Source: Ktedonobacter robiniae
GTDB taxonomy: Bacteria > Chloroflexota > Ktedonobacteria > Ktedonobacterales > Ktedonobacteraceae
Reading direction: 5' to 3'
NCBI RefSeq assembly: GCF_016587375.1
Contig: NZ_BNJG01000001.1
Span: 3,106,001 to 3,170,000 of the forward strand
Length of the DNA stretch: 64,000 bases
A program made the position numbers and the translations under genes. Positions 49,790-57,909 of the stretch are shown one piece after another. Position 1 is the stretch's first letter. Each line of letters starts with the position of its first letter. Under the pieces are notes generated by a model. The model made no database searches, was not told the origin of the DNA, and saw only the letters and a list, made by a program, of their open reading frames with translations.

Positions 49790-50887
49790 TTATGCTTGAG
49801 GGTTTACCGTGTGCAAGACTGCCTTCTCGCGCTTCTGATACATCTGCTTTAAGGCTTTTTCGCGTAGGCGGAGCGCGGGCGCATACTCCATATCCAGGCG
49901 AAGCGCATGCTCGGAGCAGCGGGCGGCCTCGCGGTAGCGCTCGAGCCTGAAGAGCGTATCGGCCTTGAGCGTCCAGAAGCGAACGCTATCGGGGTCAAGC
50001 TGGAGTAGTTGATCGAGCGTCTCGTCGGCCTCTTCATAGAGGCCCAGGCCACGCCAGGCACGCATATAGTTCTCCCAGGCAAAGAGATTATCAGGTACCT
50101 GGGCTATTAGTTCGCGGGCCACCTCTTTGAGGGCATCGTACATCTCAAGCGAGCGCAAGGCCTGTACGGCCTGGATGAGTGAGGGCGTATGACCAGGGTG
50201 CATGAGAAGCGCCTCGCGCGTCACTGCTATAACCTCTTGCATACGGCCCAGGCGGCAGAGGATCTCGCCCTTCATTTGCAGCACAAAGAGATTCTGTGGG
50301 TCCAGCTCAAGGGCTTTACTGAAGTTTTCGAGGGCTTCGTTAAGGCGATTAAAGTTGAGCAGAGCAATGCCCTGATTGGCCCAGGCTCGTGCATCATCAG
50401 GAGCGAGCGTGACCGCTCGTTGGGCGCTCCGCAATGCCTCGGGGAAGCGCTGTTGCAGCAGTTGTAATCCGCTTCGATTCAGCCAGGCGAGCGGGAGGTT
50501 CGTATCGAGCAGGAGTGCCTGGTCGTTGGCGATGGTGGCTTCAGAGATGCGCTCCAGCTTCTGTAAGGCACGCGCCTTGAAGGCCAGGCCTTGCGCTGAA
50601 TTGAGCGCGGCCTCAAGCATACGCCTGGCCGTCTCCAGGAGAGCTTCATAGTCGCCCATGGCATCGAGCGCCGTTGCCAGGCCGATAAGCGCCTCTTTAT
50701 CCTCCTCATTCTGCTTGCTTAGCTCACTGAAGTAGAGAATGGCCTGCGACCAGTTCTGGGCTTGCAATTGCTCCTGAGCCTGCTGGCGTAACTGGTCAGG
50801 TGTAAGCTTGTTCTCGCCTGGATATTTATGCGTAGGTTGCTGCTCGGGCTGATTGAATGTATTCACCTTTGGTGTATTTTCTTCCAT
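49790..50887 (-). CDS. Tetratricopeptide-repeat protein
   Basis: The 365-residue soluble protein is built almost entirely of TPR helical pairs from about residue 35 onwards (for example DARAWANQGIALLNFNRLNEALENFSKALELDPQN, near 170-204, and the last two near 280-345). There are about eight repeats. It is a scaffold for protein interaction with no enzyme domain; partners are unknown. There is no signal peptide, so it is probably cytoplasmic. Confidence 0.88.
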   Translation of the reverse strand: MEENTPKVNTFNQPEQQPTHKYPGENKLTPDQLRQQAQEQLQAQNWSQAILYFSELSKQNEEDKEALIGLATALDAMGDYEALLETARRMLEAALNSAQGLAFKARALQKLERISEATIANDQALLLDTNLPLAWLNRSGLQLLQQRFPEALRSAQRAVTLAPDDARAWANQGIALLNFNRLNEALENFSKALELDPQNLFVLQMKGEILCRLGRMQEVIAVTREALLMHPGHTPSLIQAVQALRSLEMYDALKEVARELIAQVPDNLFAWENYMRAWRGLGLYEEADETLDQLLQLDPDSVRFWTLKADTLFRLERYREAARCSEHALRLDMEYAPALRLREKALKQMYQKREKAVLHTVNPQA

Positions 50888-51137
50888 TTATACGCTGCTC
50901 TTCTCTGCTCGGTTTCGTCCCATTATCTCATTAACAGCAGTTATGGGCAACCCCTCTCAATATTTGAAACTATACAAAATTTTTACAAAACCTATAAAGA
51001 TTTCTAAAAATACCCTTGTATAGTATGAACAAGCAAGTAGAAGTTGACTTGCTTTGGTCCTTATCGTTATCTATAAAGCATGAACACCAGGTCGTGAACA
51101 CCGCTTTCTTATATGCATCGTGTCAGGAGGATACTAG

Positions 51138-52520
51138 ATGCTCAACGAAAATGATTCCGCGAATGATGTGGTAAATGATACGACAAATGGTACAGATTAT
51201 ACAAAAATTGATATGTATTCACCATCTACGCAGGATGCCGAACAGTATTCTGGTTCGCAGGAGACCTTAGATGAGCATGAGAAGGTGCAGCCACTGCCAC
51301 AGGCAGGGCAGCCCGCTTCCTGGGCTCAACAGACGCAGGCTGGTACCTATGCCTCCTCAGCACCCAATGGGTCGGTACCTCCGCCCGTTGCACAGCCGCC
51401 GGTGCGCAGGGGACCCAGTACGGCATCTATAGCCCTATTGGCAGTAGTACTCCTGCTCGTCTTTGGTACGGGCCTCTTCGCGGGCTGGCAATTTGGGCGT
51501 GGTGGTGTAAGTGTACCCAGCTCGTCACAAGCTGGCCTCCAAACAGATAGCAGTTCACACTCGCAGGTAACCATCCCTGCACTGAGCGATAACAATATTC
51601 AAACTGTACGCGAAGCGGTGGTGACAAATATTCAGCCCGCGGTCGTACAGATCTCGACCGGCTCCAGCCTTGGTTCGGGTGTCGTGATCGATAAGCGTGG
51701 ATACATTGTAACGAACAATCACGTGGTCGAGAACGCTCAGAGCCTGACCGTCAAGCTCTTCGATGGCAATCAGTTGAGCGCGACCCTGGTTGGTACGGAT
51801 GCCACGGATGACCTGGCGGTGGTCAAGATTAATCCGCCCGCCAACCTGGCGACTGCCAACCTGGGCGATTCATCCTCACTCAAGGTGGGTCAGGAAGTGC
51901 TCGCGGTTGGCAATCCGCTGGGGAACTCGCAGACGGTAACTCATGGTATCGTGAGCGCGCTGGGGCGCAATGTCTCGGAGGGTAATGGTGCGACGATTCC
52001 GAATACGATTCAGACGGATGCGCCAATCAACCCTGGTAACAGCGGTGGTGCCCTGGTCGACTTGCAGGGCAATGTCATTGGCATTCCAACCCTGGTCGCC
52101 ATTAACTCAGAGTTCAACACGCCTGCCAATGGTGTTGGCTATGCCATCCCGTCCAACCGGGTGAAGTTTATCGCCACACAGTTGATCAATGGTGGGAAAG
52201 TGACGCATACGGGTCGCGCGGCCCTCAATGTAACCGTGGTTGCTGTCGATGCCAGTATGGCGCAGCGCAACGGCCTCGCAGTGCAGCAGGGTGTGATGAT
52301 CGTCGAGGTGACGCAGGATGGAGCAGCAGCCAAGGCTGGCTTACAGGTGAATGACGTCATCGTACAGGTAGATAACAAGAACGTTACCGATTCATCTTCG
52401 CTCTCAGATGCTCTTCTGAGCAAGAACGTGGGCGACAAGGTAGCCGTCAAGGTCTATCGTGGCAACCAGCAGTTGACCATTAATGTGGCCCTGGGTGAGT
52501 TGCAGGCGCAGACCAAGTAG
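51138..52520 (+). CDS. HtrA/DegP-type serine protease with PDZ domain
   Basis: The 460-residue protein has a polar N-terminal region of about 95 residues, a membrane anchor at about 98-118 (SIALLAVVLLLVFGTGLFAGW) and an outside trypsin-like domain. The triad is His in IVTNNHVVENA (near 195), Asp in TDDLAVVKI (near 227) and Ser in INPGNSGGALVDL (near 300). A PDZ domain occupies about 355-455. It handles misfolded envelope proteins. CAGGAGG lies before the ATG. A 50-base hairpin with a T-run follows. Confidence 0.93.
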   Translation: MLNENDSANDVVNDTTNGTDYTKIDMYSPSTQDAEQYSGSQETLDEHEKVQPLPQAGQPASWAQQTQAGTYASSAPNGSVPPPVAQPPVRRGPSTASIALLAVVLLLVFGTGLFAGWQFGRGGVSVPSSSQAGLQTDSSSHSQVTIPALSDNNIQTVREAVVTNIQPAVVQISTGSSLGSGVVIDKRGYIVTNNHVVENAQSLTVKLFDGNQLSATLVGTDATDDLAVVKINPPANLATANLGDSSSLKVGQEVLAVGNPLGNSQTVTHGIVSALGRNVSEGNGATIPNTIQTDAPINPGNSGGALVDLQGNVIGIPTLVAINSEFNTPANGVGYAIPSNRVKFIATQLINGGKVTHTGRAALNVTVVAVDASMAQRNGLAVQQGVMIVEVTQDGAAAKAGLQVNDVIVQVDNKNVTDSSSLSDALLSKNVGDKVAVKVYRGNQQLTINVALGELQAQTK

Positions 52521-52602
52521 GCAAACAACTTTGACAACACCTCATCGGCCCTTACAGGTTGATGGTGTCACTATATAGCGCTTTTCCTTGTGCTTGGGAT
52601 CG

Positions 52603-52652
52603 GGGGAGGGCGGGTAAGGTTACTTATAAGTAACTTAACCCGTCCTCCCTTA
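52603..52652 (+). terminator. Terminator after the HtrA gene
   Basis: GGGAGGGCGGGTAAGG... pairs with ...CCCGTCCTCCC over about 23 positions with three mismatches, followed by TTATTTTT. Confidence 0.75.
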
Positions 52653-52686
52653 TTTTTGGCGTGATGTGTGTTCTCCTCGTACCATT

Positions 52687-52712
52687 ATATGTAGATGCGT
52701 GCTTTAGCAGCA
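52687..52712 (-). repeat. Dispersed intergenic repeat, copy C (minus strand)
   Basis: On the minus strand it reads TGCTGCTAAAGCACGCATCT followed by ACATAT, matching the core of 3136-3167 and 61608-61639. Confidence 0.55.
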
Positions 52713-52718
52713 TTAGCC

Positions 52719-53495
52719 TCATGGTGCTACAGGCTGGGACTGCGGGGATGTGTCTGCAGGGGGAGCGGCTGCCTGGCTCTTCTTGGAGCGCCGCCCGGTC
52801 AGCAGGACGCCCGCGAAGAAGACGATCCAGCCAAGAGCCATAATGATCCAGAAGGTGCTCTGTAGACCCAGGACACGCGCCAGGGTACCGGCGGCGGCAT
52901 CGATCAAGGCTCCAGCCATGATCAGGACGTTGGCCCAGAGCAGATTCAGCGATTGCAGGCCACCAACCTGGCTCTGCTTGCGCACGAGCTTCAGGCCAGA
53001 ATAGAGGGCTACTCCAGCAATGGCGACGACTCCCAGCGTGTTGAGCAGAATCGTGGTGACCAGCCAGGGGCCAGGATGCAGGATGCCTGTACCGGGTGTG
53101 CCTGCGATCTGGCTCAATTTCTGCATATCGATAGATCCATCGAAGGTAAAGGCCGTAGCGATCACGCTCAGGAACGAGAGAAACATCAGGCAGGAGCGTG
53201 TCAACATGGGTTTGCCCAAGAGGGCGATACTGCCCAGGCCCAGCCAGGAGGGCATAAGGGCCGCCCCGAGAGTATAGTAGATGCGGAAGCAGAGGATGCC
53301 CAGGCTACTGGTTGGTTGGGCCAGCATCATCACCACATAGGCGATAGTTGCCGCGAAGGCCATCAGCAACGCGATAGACCAGTAGAGTTGATAGACGCGC
53401 CTCCGGCGTAGGTACTGGCGCGTAATCATGTCCGCGAAAATCCCCGTCACCAGGACATTGATGATGGGAGAGGCAAATAGAAGTACGGTGTTCAT
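52719..53495 (-). CDS. Hypothetical seven-span membrane protein
   Basis: The 258-residue protein has about seven membrane segments (residues 5-22, 37-58, 66-86, 97-113, 142-163, 184-204, 212-232) and a short cytoplasmic tail rich in P, A and Q. It resembles the sensor part of 7TM receptors without an output domain, but no family is recognised. It is not obviously linked with the neighbouring HtrA or anti-sigma genes. Confidence 0.65.
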   Translation of the reverse strand: MNTVLLFASPIINVLVTGIFADMITRQYLRRRRVYQLYWSIALLMAFAATIAYVVMMLAQPTSSLGILCFRIYYTLGAALMPSWLGLGSIALLGKPMLTRSCLMFLSFLSVIATAFTFDGSIDMQKLSQIAGTPGTGILHPGPWLVTTILLNTLGVVAIAGVALYSGLKLVRKQSQVGGLQSLNLLWANVLIMAGALIDAAAGTLARVLGLQSTFWIIMALGWIVFFAGVLLTGRRSKKSQAAAPPADTSPQSQPVAP

Positions 53496-53632
53496 ATTTA
53501 CAACCTGTGTCTGATTGGCTTAATTGAAAGTATCATTGCTCTGTATAGACTATACAAAAAACCACGCTTACGCGCAACGCATAGAAGCTCTACATAGGGT
53601 GGGAAGAAGGCCCATGGCAGCACCGGATTGGA

Positions 53633-54391
53633 TTAGAGGCGCAGGGGAACTCTCAAAGCAAACAGGCCTATTCCTCCTACCAGGAGGAACAACAGACCCA
53701 GTCCCACACGTCCCAGTACCGTATTCAGATCGAAGAAGAATACTACTGGCCAGCTTGAGGTTGGACTGGGAACAGGAGTTGTCGTGGGAGACTTTGTTGT
53801 GATTTGAGGTGTATTAACCTGGGGCGAGGCTTCCGTAGTGCGAGGCATCGTACTTCCTGGCTGCTCTGTTTTAGTATTTGATTGTGCGCTGGAGCCGCTG
53901 GAACGGCTTACATTAGAATAGGATGCCCCGCTGGAGGTTGGCAGCATCGCAAGCAGGCTAGAGCCCAGGAGGAAGAGACCGATGACTGCGGCGAGAGCGC
54001 TCAGGGTACCCAGCCCACTTCGCGTATAGAGCGACCAGCGAGCACGTGGGCGCGTTGGCGTATATGAGACACTCTCCCTTTTGTCATCTTGCGTTTCGAG
54101 AAATATGTCATCGGCCTGGGCAGTTGCATACAGTGGTAGCGTATCGGGGAGGCTGCTAGCATTGCGCGCAAGGGTAAAAGACCTGGGTAGGGCTGGGCGT
54201 GGGAGGGCCTGGAGGAGCGCGATGGTACGACGCAGCTCATCGAGTTCCTGTTCACATATGGTACAGGAACTCAAATGGCTCGTCAGGCGTTCCTGTTCGG
54301 AGGAGGTAAGCTCCCCATCCAGGTACGCTGAGAATTCTTCTGATGTCAGGTGTTGTTCGTCGTATGCCAAGCGTCTACTCCGTCTCCTCAA
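53633..54391 (-). CDS. Anti-sigma factor with zinc-finger domain
   Basis: The 252-residue protein has an N-terminal zf-HC2 domain (SAYLDGELTSSEQERLTSHL followed by SSCTICEQEL, near 20-50) with the HxxxCxxC zinc site, a linker, a membrane span near 130-150 (LSALAAVIGLFLLGSSLLAML), a Ser/Thr/Pro-rich outside region, and a second span at the C-terminus. It would hold the ECF sigma factor encoded 31 bases upstream at the membrane until released. The Thr/Ser/Pro linker is low-complexity. Confidence 0.85.
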   Translation of the reverse strand: MRRRSRRLAYDEQHLTSEEFSAYLDGELTSSEQERLTSHLSSCTICEQELDELRRTIALLQALPRPALPRSFTLARNASSLPDTLPLYATAQADDIFLETQDDKRESVSYTPTRPRARWSLYTRSGLGTLSALAAVIGLFLLGSSLLAMLPTSSGASYSNVSRSSGSSAQSNTKTEQPGSTMPRTTEASPQVNTPQITTKSPTTTPVPSPTSSWPVVFFFDLNTVLGRVGLGLLFLLVGGIGLFALRVPLRL

Positions 54392-54422
54392 ACATAAGCT
54401 GTGTCTATTGGTAGAGATCCAT

Positions 54423-55052
54423 TCAACTGGTTAGACGGTAATCGCGGGGTAAAAGTTCCCGGTGTTGTGAGAGATACTGGCGGAGCTTCGTACGTCCACG
54501 CGAGATGCGGGACCGGACCGTTCCTAGCGTTGACTGAGTGCTTGAGGCCACCTCCTCATACGAGAAGCCCTCGATATCGCAGAGGACGACTGCGACTCGC
54601 TGATCAAGTGGCAGCTGTTGCAGGCCCGTTTGAATCAGCTCCTGAAGCTCCTGGTTGAGCAGTCGCGCCTCGGGATTATCGCTGAGATGGGTATCAACCA
54701 GGGCGCCAAGTGCCTCCTGAGTATGGGGTTCGTCATCATCGGTAAGCTCATCCAATGAGGCGGCAGGATGGCGCTGCTTATAGCGCCAGTAGTCGCAGGC
54801 CAGGTTGGAGCCGATGCGCAGGAGCCAGGCCCGAAAGGAGGAGCCGCCTTTGAAGGATTGAATATGGCGAAAGGCGGAGAAAAAGGCATCCTGCGTCACA
54901 TCGGCCGCGGCATCAGCATTGCCGAGCACGCGTAGGACAGAGGCATACATTAGCTGCTGGTAACGTTCAACCAACTGATTAAATGCCTCAAGGTCGCCGC
55001 GCTTACTGCGAGCAATAAGCCATGCCTCATCTTCTGGCGTGTGCTTGCTCAT
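54423..55052 (-). CDS. ECF-type RNA polymerase sigma factor
   Basis: The 209-residue product starts at MSKHTPEDEAWLIARSKRG, with AAAGAGGG just upstream; the frame to 55199 crosses the IS end. Region 2 (about 10-80: FNQLVERYQQLMYASVLRVLG, DAADVTQDAFFSAFRHIQSF, FRAWLLRIGSNLACDYWR) and region 4 (about 145-195: LPLDQRVAVVLCDIEGFSYEEVASSTQSTLGTVRSRISRGRTKLR) are complete. Its anti-sigma factor is the next gene, the usual arrangement for a stress-responsive pair. Confidence 0.92.
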   Translation of the reverse strand: MSKHTPEDEAWLIARSKRGDLEAFNQLVERYQQLMYASVLRVLGNADAAADVTQDAFFSAFRHIQSFKGGSSFRAWLLRIGSNLACDYWRYKQRHPAASLDELTDDDEPHTQEALGALVDTHLSDNPEARLLNQELQELIQTGLQQLPLDQRVAVVLCDIEGFSYEEVASSTQSTLGTVRSRISRGRTKLRQYLSQHRELLPRDYRLTS

Positions 55053-55168
55053 ACCCTCTTTTGCCTCTCTCCTGGGCGATACCGCTTTTCCGGTGTCACT
55101 CTTATGCCTGCTTCGTCCGCTAGTGTAGCACAGAATCCCATTTTGTGCACGTCCCAGGTCTCTTCTGT

Positions 55169-56504
55169 CAGGGCTTTCCAATTCTAATAAACAGAACATT
55201 GACCAAGGAGGATAAGATCAAGAGCCTGATCAACATGGGCGTTCAAGTAGCGCATCTGGCGAGCAACATTGCGAACGCCAAGGCGATCCATCAGACTCAA
55301 TACGGCGCTATTGAGCTGAGCAAGCAAACTGGGAACGGATCCTGTACGGGTTTGACAGCGATCTTCCCCCAAAGTGACATCTCGCCGATGATGCAGCCGA
55401 TTTTCGATGGCCCAGTGGTCTCTGGCGAGTTGGAGCATGCGTTGGGGAGGAGCCTTGCTCATCGAGAGACTGCTGAGCCCATAGACCACTTCGTGGCGAA
55501 GCTTTCCCGTTTTCAGGATGCGCGTCGTTCGTTCGAGGCGAAAGACTTGCTCGATGCCTTCCCAGTCCTTGCGAAACCAATCGTTGAGATCAGGGCTAGA
55601 GAGAAGCTGGCGATGTTCCAATCGTCCATGTCCTTTGTCCCAGGTCTCTGCCTGCTTCCAGCGCCGCCGATCAGGGAAAGCGTCCTCAAACAAATCAGCA
55701 ATATCCTCTTGGAGGGTGGGCTGATTGTCCTTGGCAATGAGGAGATAGTCTCCTCTCAAGCGATGGATCTGCGCACAGAGGTCGCGTTGCGTATGCAGAG
55801 CGTCGAGGGTCAAAATGCGTCCACTGACCCATGATGGCGCCAACAAGGGCTTGAGGGCACTGATCTCATTTTCCTTCTCCTGCACATTGCAATGCCAAAG
55901 CACGATGCCAGTCGCCACTTCATAGCAACTGAGTTGGTGAACCGGATGGACCTCGTTGCTCGTCGCCCGTAGAGCTTTGCCATCAACAGCGACATGAGCG
56001 TGATTGGTCTGTAGGCTTGGAATGAGGAGGCGACTGGATTGCTCCCCACATCGAGCCTGAGCTTCCCAACGGATGAAAAATGCCGAAAGAAGCTCGTCGA
56101 GATGCTTGCTGTCTACCATCGCCAGGACATTGCAATAGGTCATCTGGCATGGCATTTGCTGGCGACGAAGTCCAAAGCGCTGTGCCAAAGGCACGCCATG
56201 ATGACGAATCCAATCGGTGGCTCCACTGAGTGTCTGTTGCCCTGCGAGCTTGGCGAGCACAATCAGAGAAAGGACCAGAGCCAATTCGTAGCGTTTTCCT
56301 TGTTTGCGTCTCTTGTCTGAGAGGGCTTGCAAGGTGTGGTACAGCGAAGCTGCGAGAACCATTTCTGGGGGATGTTTCGCTCGTGTTGAAAGCGTCAATG
56401 TGGTATAGTCCATGCAGAGTTTTCCTTGAGAGATGATTTGGTTTTCGTATTCTACAAGGAAAACTCTTCTTTTTCATCACCCTTTTGAGAATTGGAAAGC
56501 CCTG
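55169..56504 (-). mobile_element. ISAs1-family insertion sequence with 10-bp target duplication
   Basis: The 1336-base element has perfect 17-bp inverted ends (CAGGGCTTTCCAATTCT) and is flanked on both sides by TCTCTTCTGT (55159-55168 and 56505-56514), a perfect 10-bp target duplication. It was inserted between the ECF sigma gene and the citrate synthase promoter and looks recent and intact. Confidence 0.95.
55184..56413 (-). CDS. ISAs1-family transposase
   Basis: The 409-residue transposase shows the family pattern: DKRRKQGKRYELALVLSLIVLAKLAGQ near 33-60, HVAVDGKALRATSN near 140 with the first Asp, LTLDALHTQRD near 205 with the second, GDYLLIAKDNQPTL, and RDHWAIENRLHHRRDVTLGEDRC near 335-357 with the Glu. 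All catalytic residues are present and the frame is uninterrupted. Confidence 0.93.
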   Translation of the reverse strand: MDYTTLTLSTRAKHPPEMVLAASLYHTLQALSDKRRKQGKRYELALVLSLIVLAKLAGQQTLSGATDWIRHHGVPLAQRFGLRRQQMPCQMTYCNVLAMVDSKHLDELLSAFFIRWEAQARCGEQSSRLLIPSLQTNHAHVAVDGKALRATSNEVHPVHQLSCYEVATGIVLWHCNVQEKENEISALKPLLAPSWVSGRILTLDALHTQRDLCAQIHRLRGDYLLIAKDNQPTLQEDIADLFEDAFPDRRRWKQAETWDKGHGRLEHRQLLSSPDLNDWFRKDWEGIEQVFRLERTTRILKTGKLRHEVVYGLSSLSMSKAPPQRMLQLARDHWAIENRLHHRRDVTLGEDRCQTRTGSVPSLLAQLNSAVLSLMDRLGVRNVARQMRYLNAHVDQALDLILLGQCSVY

Positions 56505-56526
56505 TCTCTTCTGTTAGCTAGCTTCG

Positions 56527-56556
56527 TTGACACCCTTCTTTTTTGACGATTATAAT
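56527..56556 (+). promoter_or_regulatory. Sigma-70-type promoter of the citrate synthase gene
   Basis: TTGACA (56527-56532) and TATAAT (56551-56556) are both perfect consensus, 18 bases apart, and begin 12 bases after the ISAs1 target duplication. A leader of about 140 bases follows. Confidence 0.82.
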
Positions 56557-56703
56557 TATTTTGAATCAACTTGCTTCTGTTTGTGCAAGAAATGGCCGTT
56601 GATTGTGCTTGTCCGTTTCGCTGATGAGGCGGATGCTGGTTCGATGATAGGAACCGCCCAGGCGTATTCCACCAAAAATCTACATCTCTTCGGAGGAATT
56701 GCG

Positions 56704-57822
56704 ATGACCACTGAAGGTCTTGAAGATGTTGTGGCTACAACATCGCGAATTTGTGATCTCGATGGTAAACTTGGTAAGTTAACGTACTATGGTATAGATA
56801 TTCATGATCTGGCTCGTCATTCGAGCTTTGAAGAGACCGCGTACCTGCTCTGGCATGGTGTTCTGCCCACCAAAACGCAACTGGCGGAAGTGGAGCAGCA
56901 GTTACACGCCAGCCGCGCTCTGCCGAGCCGCATCATCGATCTGATGCATTTATTGCCACCTTCCACTTCTCCGATGGATGTGCTCCGCACAACTGTCTCC
57001 GCCCTTGCAGCCTTTGACGATGACTTAAACGATAAGTCTACCGCCGCCGATGAGCGACGCGCCATCCGCCTGACCGCCGCGCTGCCCACGATCACTATGA
57101 CCTGGAATAGCATTCGCGAGAAGCGTAATCCCGTGGAGCCTCTCCAGACTGGCACGCACGCGGCGAATATGCTCTACATGCTGACAGGCAAAGAGCCGGA
57201 TGCCTATACCGCCCACGCCCTGGACGTGGCCTTGATCCTGCATGCCGACCATGAATTAAACGCCTCGACATTTGCCGCGCGTGTGACCGCTGGCACCAAG
57301 GCTGACATGTATGCCTCGGTTGTTGCGGCCATCAGCGCCCTCTCTGGCCCCCTGCATGGGGGCGCCAATGAGCAAGTCATACGCATGTTGCTCAGGATTG
57401 GCGAGGTACGAAACGTTGAGTCGTACCTGGAGGATGCCCTGGCGCGTAAAGAGCGTATCATGGGCTTTGGTCATCGCGTCTACCGCACCGAGGACCCACG
57501 TGCGACCCATCTGCGGGCCATGTCCCAGGAGCTGGGCGAGCGCACAGGCGATTTACGCTGGTACGAGATGTCGCGCGCGATTGAGGAGTATATCAAGGAA
57601 CATAAGGGCCTCAACGCGAACGTCGACTTCTACTCTGCCTCGGTCTACTACATGCTGGGTATTCCCATTGACCTGGATACGCCCATTTTTGCCTCCAGCC
57701 GCATCTCTGGCTGGACCGCGCACATCCTTGAACAATACGCCAACAATCGCCTCATCCGCCCACGTGCCGAATACGTTGGCGCGAAGGTCACCGAGTACGT
57801 TCCACTTGAACAGCGCGGCTAA
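56704..57822 (+). CDS. Citrate synthase family protein
   Basis: The product has 372 residues from ATG 56704, chosen because GGAGGAATTGCG lies directly upstream; the frame extends to the promoter but that part would be leader. Family motifs are HADHELNASTFAARV near 180-194 (catalytic His), ALSGPLHGGANEQV near 215-228 and IMGFGHRVYRTEDPRATHL near 255-273 (catalytic His and Arg). The short length is typical of Gram-positive-type citrate or 2-methylcitrate synthases; which substrate is used cannot be told. It condenses acetyl-CoA (or propionyl-CoA) with oxaloacetate. Confidence 0.9.
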   Translation: MTTEGLEDVVATTSRICDLDGKLGKLTYYGIDIHDLARHSSFEETAYLLWHGVLPTKTQLAEVEQQLHASRALPSRIIDLMHLLPPSTSPMDVLRTTVSALAAFDDDLNDKSTAADERRAIRLTAALPTITMTWNSIREKRNPVEPLQTGTHAANMLYMLTGKEPDAYTAHALDVALILHADHELNASTFAARVTAGTKADMYASVVAAISALSGPLHGGANEQVIRMLLRIGEVRNVESYLEDALARKERIMGFGHRVYRTEDPRATHLRAMSQELGERTGDLRWYEMSRAIEEYIKEHKGLNANVDFYSASVYYMLGIPIDLDTPIFASSRISGWTAHILEQYANNRLIRPRAEYVGAKVTEYVPLEQRG

Positions 57823-57835
57823 TAATCGTTAAAGT

Positions 57836-57901
57836 GAGACCCGCTACTTGCGTACGCGGCTACTGCCAGCTCAGTAGCCGTGTACGCAAGTAGCGGGTCT
57901 C
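57836..57901 (+). terminator. 30-bp hairpin between citrate synthase and the kinase gene
   Basis: Arms 57836-57865 and 57872-57901 pair at 29 of 30 positions with a 6-base loop, between converging stops. Confidence 0.75.
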
Positions 57902-57909
57902 ATGCCGTT

